This document shows positions 57,001-64,000 of a stretch of DNA of 64,000 nt, in pieces (the stretch's first letter is position 1; each line of letters begins with the position of its first letter). The DNA lies in assembly GCF_037975245.1 (NCBI RefSeq), contig NC_092583.1:17192264-17256263 (forward strand), given 5' to 3'. The position numbers were made by a program, and so were the translations under genes. The notes beneath the pieces are model-generated. The model did no database searches, had not been told where the DNA came from, and saw only the letters and a list, made by a program, of their open reading frames with translations. This stretch comes from Apostichopus japonicus. Its lineage: Eukaryota; Echinodermata; Holothuroidea; Aspidochirotida; Stichopodidae.

Positions 57001-60000
57001 ATGATGAATTATACAACATTAACTTAAATTTATTACATGTGAAAAAATGGATTCATGTGGCTTTAAAGTGATCACCTACCACCATACATATTGACCTAGG
57101 ACCATTCATACTACGACCATACATATTGACCACCAACGGCCACACATAGTTTTATCATTAATCGGTAGGTAAGTTGTCCAGTCTATTGAAGGCCAGGGCC
57201 TGCTATGGAGCTTGAACTGCTACTGACGGCGGCAATATGGGGTCTTGTAACAAGCTGCGCGTTAGGCCTGGACGAAAGTAGAGCATTACGCGATCAAAAA
57301 CAACTCGGCGCCTTCGGCATTTCAACGTGGCGGCGTTTTCGACGCCTCGGACCCATCGACACACTGGTTCCGAGGCAGTAGTCGGTAGGCCAAACCACCC
57401 CTGAAGACTGCAAAAGTTGTTATCAGTTTTGAAGACAAGTTAAGAAAGCCCCAAAAATGAATAAATAGCAAACAATATATATAAAGTAAAGTAATAAAAG
57501 TAAAGTAAAAGTTAGAACGATGTGTGAGTATGATAAAATTACCTTGCAATCTATGTTGGAATCTCCCGTACATCCTCCAGCGCACTGTTCATGACAGCAA
57601 TCTTCTGGCCCAGGTCCTCGACAACGGTAAGGACATGAACTATCACAGTTAGTTAAAGTTTCTGCATGGCCATAAAGAAATGATATATTCCAAGTAATAT
57701 AGCTCTTACACAAAAGGAAGTATGCTTTAGAATAGTTTCGGAAGGGTTTGAGAGTAGGAAGGGAGTGAGGGGAAGGGGAAGTGACGGGGGTTAGAAGAAG
57801 ACAGGAAATAGAGGGGAGAAGGGGAGGAAATGGAGGCAAAGGGAGGGCAGGGTGAGAAAAGAGGCAAGGAAAGGAGAGGAAGAGGGCCAAGGGGAAGATG
57901 TGTATGGGCAGGAGAGGATGTTAGAGGACGGGAAAGGAAATGTGAAAAAAAGCAGGGGCGTGAAGGAATTGGGGAGGGTGAAGGAATGGGGGAAGGATGG
58001 AAGAAAAATAGGCAAAGTTAGTGAGGTGAGAGGAAGAAGAAAATGGAGGGGATTGTGTTGGGAGGATTTTTGATTAAGGAACTTCGAGGTGCATGAAGGG
58101 GATGGTGTTGGGAAGATATTAGATTAAGAAACTTCGAGGTGCATGGAGGGGATTGTGTTGGAAAGAAATTTGATTACAGAACTTCAAGGTGCACGGAGGG
58201 GATGGTGTTGGGAAGATATTTGATTAGGGAACTTCAAAGTGCACGGAGGGGGTGGCGTTGGGAAGTAACTTGATTAAGGAACTTCGAGGGAAACGTGGAA
58301 TTGCAGCACCCTACCCTACCGTACTCATGAGAATAAATGTTTTCGTTTTTTATATAGTAAGTGGATTTTACTTCCTCTTCCTAAACATTTCAAAGCAAAC
58401 ACGCTAAAATACTTTCAGTGACTGAATGACTAGGTTCATTGACAACGAAACAACAAATAGCGTAAACCTGCCATCTGATAATTGGAAATATATAAATAGT
58501 CGAAAATTCCATTCGAGTATAGGCTAGCAAAAATAATTCTGGTCCTGAGAATTTGACTGAATTGTAAAGTTAATGTAGAGATGGAATTCCTTAAATTATA
58601 ATTTAATATATCATTAAGACATGTCATTACATATATATAATTAAGAGACGTAAACACCCTTAGCTGTAATTTGAAAGACTGAAGTACATACTATAACCAA
58701 TATTCAGAGTGAGTGGAATGGGAGAGGAGGGTAGGAGGAGAAGGGGCAGAGGAGGGGAAGGAGTAGGGGCAAGAAGGGGAGAGGAGGGAGGGGAGAAGGA
58801 GTTGAGGGGAGGGGAGGGTAACGTTTACTGGTTCAAAGACACTTATACCACTAAGTCAAGTACATAAACATGCTACGTACGTTTTTGGCAGTGGTCGGGG
58901 CCTTCATCCCAGCAGCCTGCCTCACAGCTTTCGTCACAACTTTCTGTTAGAGAATCGAGATAACAGGGTTTATTAGGGTATAAATATTCCCATTACATGT
59001 AGCTGTGTATATAAGTATGGTTTTAGGCAGCTCAAAGATATAGTTGAAGGCTAGTAATGTTTTCGTATAGCTATTCCGGTTTTCAAATTATTCAACTTTA
59101 ACATGTTGATAATCTCTTGAATGTTCCTATAAATGCTTAATTCAATTCTTATCTCTCAAACATAACATGTTCTTTAACAATTATTTATCTTTGACAAATT
59201 TGTAATACATTGTAAACATGTCATTCGAGTCCATAAAATTCTCCCATTTGAGTTTTGTGTGCATATGAACTGAGCTATTAGACTAATAGTTCAGTCGCTT
59301 TAATTGATGAGCCTCAACGTGTGTAGGTTTGTATTTTTTGTTGATTTATCAAAAACATGAAAACCATCTTGAGTTGTGGTCGTCATCGTCGTCATCGTCG
59401 TCGTCGTCATCGTCGTCGTCGTCATCATCATCATCATTATCATCATAATCATCATCGTCGTCATTGTCATCATCGTCGTCGTTATCACCATCATCGTCAT
59501 CGTAAATCGTCGTCGTCATTGTCGTCGTCATTATCGTCGTAGTCATTATCGTCGTAGTCATTATCGTCGTAGTCTTTATCGTCGTCGTCATCGTCATAGT
59601 TACCATGGACTCTATATATACTTACTAGCACATTGTTCTCCATTGCTATCTCCAGTCAATTGCAGGTCACGTTGCAGGTCTTCCCAGTTAATCGTTTCAA
59701 TGTAACATAGGTTGACGGGATCTATTCTCACTCCCCCTTGAGATATTTCTGGTAGAAAAGAATGAAAAGGATAAACCAATTGTAAAATACTTGAATTTAA
59801 CAATTAGAGCAATCGAGGGGTAGAAGGGGTGGGGTGAGGTGGGGTGGCATGGGCTCTTAACAGGATTAATGAATTTAAGGGTGTCTGTCTGTCTGCTTCT
59901 AGTTACAACGATGATGTAGTAACGTAATCCCTTTTAAAGGGTTTCAAGTGTAGAGGGGCAAATTTCCAAAATTCTCCGGATTGACTTAAGTAGGGGCATG

Positions 60001-61952
60001 GACGGGATGTCGGGTGATTATTATTATTTTTCTTATAGAATGTGGGGTGTATCTGTGAGGCTGTTGAAATGTGACGGCGATTTAAAATATGATGTCATGA
60101 AATGTTGCATTCCGAGGTATATCTAGACATATATACAGTTCTATAATTATGTTTAAACGCAATGCTGTGATAATAAATACTTTGAATCTTTTAAATAAAA
60201 AAAGACCGACGACTGAGGTAGGATGGGTTGGCTATGGCTCCGGCCTTCCCAAGATGAAAATAAAGTAAAGTAGTTAAAGAGTGGCATCACTTCAAATTGG
60301 CTCTAAAACATGCAAGTGCCTCCGTTCTCTTTTTATACACTAATATACGTTCTGAGGAGGAGTACTGGTAAGAGTGACCTTTGTCGACTGTGCTAAAATA
60401 ACGAAAAGGATTATTTGCATCGCGAAACGAATCTCTCTCTGCCTTAAAAAAACTTGTAAGGTTTGCTTGCTGAGGCTTCCGAAAAAGTTCATTCAACTAC
60501 ATTACGAAAAAGCAAAAGACTAGGTTTATTCTGTTAATGAACCACACGGTTCAATATCTGAATTCATTTTTTTATGGATCTTTTCAAGATCTAAAAACTT
60601 ATTCTACTTCTTCTTCTACTTCTCTGTTAATACAACTAATCGGTTAATATTCTATTTTACTCTAAAGAGATATGTTCCATTGCTCTGGTATTATTGTGTA
60701 TACCATTTTATATTGTGTGTATTATGTTATATGAATTTATCTATTAAATTCTTCAATTAAATGCTTCAATTAAAATGAATTAACTGTGGTACTGTACTAA
60801 CAGGAGTGGGCATATACTGTAGGATGAATCATACGTGTTTGATTAGGTATAACATACCACGTAATAGGTTAGTTAACATCCGCATTCAATGTTTAACCAT
60901 TGTCGAGAAAAAGGGCTAAATTGACCTATACTGAAGTGACATTTTTTCATGTTTTCTGTTGTCTTCATTATTTCGGTTGCTCGGATGTTTAAAGGTAGTC
61001 AGTATCGGCCCCAAATTATATCACGCTATATTTGCTAGAAGTTTATATAAGTACTTCCAAATTGTTCTCAGACATTTTTAAGGAACATACAAGATGACTG
61101 AATGTCCCAGTGAGGAAAATTTCCTGGAAGGTTGTAATTAAAGCAGTTCAAGAATTTTGACCAAAGGTGATCATATTTGAATATCTGGAATATTTGGGGC
61201 CAATACTTTTAATAGGATAAAATAAGCTATAAACGGTTGTTCTTCAAATCAGGAGGATTGAATGTGGTATAATGCGTTTTAGAGATAAATGCATAAGTGA
61301 AACAGAAAGCCTTTTACATTGAGAATTGGTTTATGGCTTGGGGATTACTATGCTTTACTTTCACTCTTCTAGCTCAAAATCTAAACGGGCATGGTGGTTA
61401 TCGTTTTAAATGCCGAAATTGTCCATGCAAACCATAAACTACAATACTGCTGGTAGGACATGTCAGCTAAACACTTCTATCCATGCTGCCAGCGTTCTTT
61501 GTGTAAGTCAATTGAGCACTTAATTGTGGTACCGCGACAACAATATTCTTAAGACTTACCTTGTAGAGAAGATAGCTGATAGACATCATCACGTCTTGTG
61601 CTTGCTGTCTGTATCACAAGCGCATCTCCATTCAGGGTTTCCTCGCCTCTTATAATCCTTAAGTTGTGGAGCGGTACAACACTGCGATGTACATCACGGA
61701 TCAGAAGGTAGCCGGATATCTCACGGATTTGCTCCAGGAACGATAGATCGGTGTACTCATCTTCGTCCTCTGGCTGCATGTAAAATGGTTCGTAAGAGGA
61801 GGAGAAGACAGAAGATACCTCGTCTGGAATAGGTAGGATATTAATAAGCTCAAGATTCCCCTCAACGTGTGTACATCTCTGGTATCGACGCTGCAGCTCT
61901 ATCTCATTTAATGGCGGATATCTATCCGTTCTAATGTTGGTTCCTTTGCAAG
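38998..61952 (-). CDS. EGFR-like: EGFR/ErbB-like receptor, copy B (exons 2-20; exon 1 beyond window)
   Basis: Nineteen exons match copy A exons 2-20 one for one, with identical phases and, except for exon 2 (6 nt longer), identical lengths. No exon has a frameshift or stop, so the copy looks functional. Predicted organisation is the same: L1, cysteine-rich with dimerisation arm, L2, long cysteine-rich region, transmembrane helix, short stub. The signal-peptide exon should lie right of 64000, by the 4.4-kb intron 1 of copy A. Replacements are concentrated in exons 2, 8, 9 and the membrane-proximal exons. No kinase exon follows before copy A begins. Confidence 0.9.
39585..39720 (-). CDS. EGFR-like: Copy B exon 19, transmembrane helix
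   Basis: 136 nt. The helix differs from copy A at several conservative positions (V, I and L exchanges) and is followed by RLKGPIHRPPNAV. The donor is GTAAGT. Confidence 0.9.
40735..41000 (-). CDS. EGFR-like: Copy B exon 18, membrane-proximal cysteine-rich modules
   Basis: 266 nt; all cysteines of copy A are kept. Replacements include M/I, A/E, E/K, K/L, E/G, K/N and A/S. Confidence 0.92.
41505..41606 (-). CDS. EGFR-like: Copy B exon 17, cysteine-rich module
   Basis: 102 nt, phase 0; peptide identical to copy A exon 17, with a silent change in the CLHC segment. Confidence 0.9.
41945..42182. mobile_element. Copy-B-specific insertion of about 240 bp
   Basis: Replaces about 70 bp of copy A (7245-7315) in intron 16. 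It starts AAAGTGGCCATGACACGAAA and includes TGACGTCA-type words. Likely a short mobile element, but I could not define ends or a target duplication. Confidence 0.35.
42461..42604 (-). CDS. EGFR-like: Copy B exon 16, cysteine-rich module
   Basis: 144 nt, phase 0; VCQQCHPECEGGCLRAGD and CVEQCSSAEYPDADK. Donor GTACTG as in copy A. Confidence 0.92.
42824..42901 (-). CDS. EGFR-like: Copy B exon 15, short linker exon
   Basis: 78 nt, phase 0; MSCLDSLDSCDVDHLQVNS. Same borders as copy A, with one additional cysteine at position 2 (copy A has arginine). Confidence 0.75.
43310..43392. other. Small copy-B-specific insertion (about 80 bp)
   Basis: A T-rich stretch between GTGAAAAC and TTTTTGGTAC that copy A lacks at about 8463. 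No element signature seen. Confidence 0.4.
43942..44023 (-). CDS. EGFR-like: Copy B exon 14, cysteine-rich module
   Basis: 82 nt, phase 2 in and 0 out; one replacement (D/E) from copy A. The LINE at 44143 lies about 120 bp upstream in the intron. Confidence 0.88.
44143..46199 (+). mobile_element. Decayed non-LTR retrotransposon (LINE) with reverse transcriptase
   Basis: The plus strand encodes a Jockey/CR1-type reverse transcriptase: MYRPISLLCIISKVMEA, the LDIKGAFDKVWHNGL strand, SVPQGSIL, and the catalytic YADD at about 45408-45419, followed by a C-terminal region. The endonuclease domain is missing, so it is 5'-truncated. It is dead: an in-frame stop at 44746-44748, a frameshift near 45341 (just after SVPQGSIL), and another near 46100, after which the frame reading VWNSLPD is displaced. 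It has no 3' end of its own and joins an older LINE relic at about 46200. Confidence 0.88.
46200..46540 (+). mobile_element. Older LINE 3' relic shared with copy A
   Basis: Aligns with 9730-10040 (C-terminal tail, 3' untranslated region and AATAAATAAATA end). It predates the duplication. A CTTAACGTAACGTAACG stretch follows. Confidence 0.65.
46650..46774 (-). CDS. EGFR-like: Copy B exon 13, cysteine-rich module
   Basis: 125 nt; CISCRNFQIGSHCTNECNEG, phase 0 in and 2 out. Two replacements from copy A (A/T and D/E). Confidence 0.93.
47203..47290 (-). CDS. EGFR-like: Copy B exon 12, cysteine-rich module
   Basis: 88 nt; HFIIPPTDDGGVGTCGLC then DEQCTGGCTGP, phase 2 in and 0 out. Confidence 0.9.
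48065..48191 (-). CDS. EGFR-like: Copy B exon 11, start of second cysteine-rich region
   Basis: 127 nt with the GCWGPSAGQCFTC motif; replacements H/N, A/G and P/L. The non-consensus GTACTT donor is shared with copy A. Confidence 0.93.
48835..49217. repeat. 30-bp minisatellite, about 12 units (intron 10, copy B)
   Basis: Same ATCGGCATCACAATACGTCA-type unit as at 12238-12912, with more degenerate units at the left end. It ends about 40 bp beyond the exon 10 donor. Confidence 0.95.
49259..49455 (-). CDS. EGFR-like: Copy B exon 10, second half of L2 domain
   Basis: 197 nt; LYAFILNIPLLEIADFSSLK is unchanged from copy A, while the C-terminal part differs (L/V, S/Y, A/T, H/Q and HPTK/RSPQ before TQC). 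Confidence 0.93.
51117..51284 (-). CDS. EGFR-like: Copy B exon 9, L2 domain
   Basis: 168 nt, phase 2 at both ends. Starts ELLAGVVGITAAHLEVF where copy A has KLPDEVVG. Further changes are L/W, N/K, Q/K, A/E and N/T. Confidence 0.95.
51949..52066 (-). CDS. EGFR-like: Copy B exon 8, start of L2 domain
   Basis: 118 nt; DCAGLSLNEFLTVDLIDGDR then [19 protein letters not shown]. Seven replacements from copy A in the first half, none in the second. Confidence 0.93.
52366..55810. repeat. Expanded 30-bp minisatellite, about 115 units, with higher-order repeats (intron 7, copy B)
   Basis: Same unit family as at 18014-18650 but about 3.4 kb long. The variant TTCTATGAGACGGAAGG recurs at about 52761, 53091, 53419, 53989, 54322, 54651 and 55011. 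Most spacings are near 330 bp (11 units), with one of 570 and one of 360, showing a higher-order repeat. Open frames on both strands follow from the 30-bp period. Confidence 0.95.
55903..56004 (-). CDS. EGFR-like: Copy B exon 7, end of first cysteine-rich region
   Basis: 102 nt; DSLVGQDQFCVEECSYNYQN then CIECDGICPKG. Lies about 90 bp from the minisatellite edge. Confidence 0.92.
56843..56984 (-). CDS. EGFR-like: Copy B exon 6, dimerisation-arm module
   Basis: 142 nt; CPPKMIYNPATFLTEINPEF keeps the arm. K/E replacement in QCLESCP. Confidence 0.95.
57543..57661 (-). CDS. EGFR-like: Copy B exon 5, first cysteine-rich region
   Basis: 119 nt; peptide identical to copy A exon 5 (CRGPGPEDCCHEQCAGGCTG). 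Confidence 0.96.
58036..58290. repeat. 50-bp tandem repeat, about 5 units
   Basis: Degenerate GAGGTGCATGGAGGGGATGG units at about 58036, 58086, 58136, 58186 and 58236. Copy A has three. Confidence 0.9.
58881..58943 (-). CDS. EGFR-like: Copy B exon 4, start of first cysteine-rich region
   Basis: 63 nt, phase 1; KSCDESCEAGCWDEGPDHCQ. Confidence 0.93.
59378..59605. repeat. (GTC/ATC)n trinucleotide microsatellite, expanded
   Basis: About 230 bp of CGT/CAT trinucleotides next to the exon 3 donor, over twice the length in copy A. Confidence 0.95.
59636..59758 (-). CDS. EGFR-like: Copy B exon 3, end of L1 domain
   Basis: 123 nt, phase 1; peptide identical to copy A exon 3 (ISQGGVRIDPVNLCYIETIN onwards). 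Confidence 0.96.
61009..61253. mobile_element. Copy-B-specific insertion of about 245 bp
   Basis: Splits the shared sequence GTATCGG/AGGATTG (copy A near 24757). CCCCAAATTATA at its left has an inverted partner, GAATATTTGGGGCC, near 61190-61203, suggesting a small inverted-repeat element, but the right end is unclear. Confidence 0.4.
61560..61952 (-). CDS. EGFR-like: Copy B exon 2, L1 domain (ligand-binding)
   Basis: 393 nt, phase 1. It opens CKGTNIRTDRYPPLNEIELQ and has YTDLSFLEQIREISGYLLI and LHNLRIIRGEETLNGDALV. The loop after the first strand reads EVSSVFSSSYEPFYMQPEDE, unlike copy A, and the exon is two codons longer overall. Confidence 0.95.
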
Positions 61953-64000
61953 CTGTGTATGTGTAGCGAGTAAAAGTAGAAAAAAGATATGTTAAAATGA
62001 TATTATCTGAACCCCATACATGATGATGTGATGATTGTAGTCAGTTGGATGTTGCAGCATATTTGTGCTCTGTCGGTAACCATAGCAACGGATATCATGG
62101 AAAGACATCGTGTGTGTAAAATTTACGGGCATTAGGAGGTCCACAATACATAGCGATGTATATGGATAGGTCACGGGTCCATTTGGGATCAACTGGCGTA
62201 AAGTGTCCGATTGTGTTCGAGTATGTTTGTGTATATGTACGTGTGTGTAAATCCTAAACCATAAGGCCGAAGGACTTCAGTCTTGGTGGGAATGTACCTG
62301 GGCGTAGGACCGTGTAGTGCCACTGACTGAAAGTTCAGAGGTCAAATAATAACTCTCAAACAGCACAGTGACAATGGATCGCAAACTTAAACGAAAAACA
62401 GGCGTATATGTAATGTAAAGCGCCAATGATGACGTGATTAAAGAAGGTCAAACGTACCTCAGCTTGATTGTGTGATAATATGTTTCCCGAACTCTGTGAA
62501 CTGCTAAACCGTCGGTATACGGCCGATGAATTTTAAACTTAACCCACTTCCTAAATCCACGGTGACTCTTAGACCAAGCAAGTCGAAAACGTTCGAAATA
62601 GAATTTTCTCTTCATTATCTTATATAAACCTTGACTAGTTGATATCTTTTAGAATTATACTCTTTAAGAACTCGTTTATTTACAGAGCAGCCATTTTTGT
62701 ACAAAACGGCTCCATAGATCCTTTATTGTAGCTTTTTGATAATGTTTTAGAATTTTTACTCTTTAAGAAATCATTTTCTTTATAGAACAGCCCCTTTTCG
62801 TAAACTGGTAAAGACAGCTTCTTAGATCCTTTGTTGTAGCTTTTTGATAATTTTGATAACTTTTGTAACGCTTTTTATGTTTTCACTATTAACTTAGTCT
62901 CATAAACTTTTATATGTCTTAACCTGTCTTTTGATGTTTTGTATATTGTTATTTTTTTATCATATTTATAAATTTCTCTGTAAATTTATACTGGAATAAA
63001 GAAATGAATGAATGAACTAGTCCATCTAAGAAGATGTATAATGTTGTAAAAGTGACCAATATCAATTAAAAAAATGCTTCTTGAACGAGGAATCATGTAT
63101 AGTTATTGCATTCTCTTATACGCGCTGGGAATACTGTTACGTCATTAAATTGTACATAGTGAGAATTATACCTTTGACAGACTTGGAGCCCTTGGATCAC
63201 TATTTTATCATTGTTTATATACAATCAGACACTACGTATACTTAAATGCACGATTGGCATGCCAGAGGGTATGTCTTAAGGAATGTGACTGTCATTTGCA
63301 TATAATCGAAGCCACACTGGAAAAGCTCTAACGCCTATCTTGCACTATGTGTTGTTTACATATGAAGCCTCTGCTCACGACACAACCAATGACGGTTTGT
63401 ATTGATACATGTGTATCGCGTAACAGTGAACCTCCATCTTGTAGTGATTATAATAGTAAAGCATTCGTTATGTGCGGAGCACAGACATTGCAAGACAGAA
63501 GCTACTTCCGGCTTGTCGCTACCCTTGCAGCAAACTGAACAAAAACAGCTCTCCCAAGAGCGTCAACCTACATTACTATGTTACGTACAGTCTCAACGTT
63601 AGCCAATGAAGTACCCAATAAATTTGCTATATTGTTATAAAATTCTGAAAATTTAGAAAACTAAATTAAGTACACAGAAATATGAGCCACTTCTAAGGAA
63701 ATTGGTACACGGGATGGAAAAGTGAAAAAGAATCTTGAACATATATAAACAAAACTTGGTTCCATGAAACAGTTTGTTACCGCTCGATCTGAACTGTAAG
63801 GACTTTAACACATATCAGTGCCTATATACGGCAACATATTGCACAGTTAACGACGTTTTCAATGTTCCATTTAACTGCACAAATGCACAACACTTACAGA
63901 GTGAAACCAAAGTTCCATCGATCAGTCTTAGATTACCGTTGGAATTAAGGCTTGAACGCGTCTATACCTCTACCACACAGTGACATACCAAAGAACAGCT
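61953..64000 (-). other. Copy B intron 1 (partial)
   Basis: Aligns with copy A from 25467 onward. No exon seen. The signal-peptide exon is expected beyond the right edge. Confidence 0.6.
62640..63015 (+). mobile_element. Non-LTR retrotransposon 3' tail insertion
   Basis: Copy-B-only insertion flanked by ACTAGT on both sides (62634-62639, 63016-63021). Copy A has a single ACTAGT (26527-26532), the empty site. It ends in GGAATAAAGAAATGAATGAA-type repeats, typical of a LINE or SINE tail, and holds two related blocks of roughly 100 bp (each with ACTCTTTAAGAA and GTAGCTTTTTGATAA). Confidence 0.7.

Noticed and set aside
59300-59705. Asp-rich, Met/Thr-rich and His/Arg-rich frames
   Set aside because: Translation of the GTC/ATC trinucleotide microsatellite.

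Overview
The window is metazoan nuclear DNA: coding sequence is split into short exons with GT-AG introns, most of the sequence is non-coding, and there are many microsatellites, minisatellites and transposon fragments. The frequent TAGGCCTA-type words, the very AT-rich background and the abundant pure G/C runs remind me of echinoderm genomes, perhaps a sea cucumber. That assignment is an impression only; 'marine invertebrate' is as far as the sequence takes me safely.

The main content is a head-to-tail tandem duplication, on the minus strand, of a gene for an EGFR/ErbB-like receptor ectodomain. Copy A (29944 down to 2793) has 20 exons that join in one open frame of exactly 900 codons: signal peptide, L1 domain, furin-like cysteine-rich region with a recognisable dimerisation arm, L2 domain, an extended second cysteine-rich region of several extra modules, one transmembrane helix and a short cytoplasmic stub. 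Copy B (61952 down to 38998) holds exons 2 to 20 with the same phases; its exon 1 should lie right of the window. Introns align between the copies almost throughout (position 1 corresponds to about 37125), so the duplication is fairly recent and the repeat unit is about 37 kb. I find no tyrosine-kinase exon, including in the 9 kb between the last exon of copy B and the first exon of copy A. Either these are kinase-less receptors, or upstream cassettes splice to a shared kinase left of the window.

Region by region: 1-2792 is non-coding downstream sequence with a probable LTR-retrotransposon piece. 2793-29944 is copy A, with several insertions absent from copy B: two Mutator-like foldback elements with 9-bp target duplications, hAT-like elements, a tRNA-derived SINE in an AT-repeat cluster, and minisatellites. 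29945-38997 is intergenic, with a further hAT-like element and tandem repeats. 38998-61952 is copy B, carrying a decayed LINE, a minisatellite grown to about 3.4 kb with higher-order structure, and other copy-specific insertions. 61953-64000 is copy B intron 1.

The two receptors differ mostly in the L domains: exons 8 and 9 carry many replacement and almost no silent changes, while exon 3 shows only silent ones. This suggests that the copies are diverging in ligand recognition.
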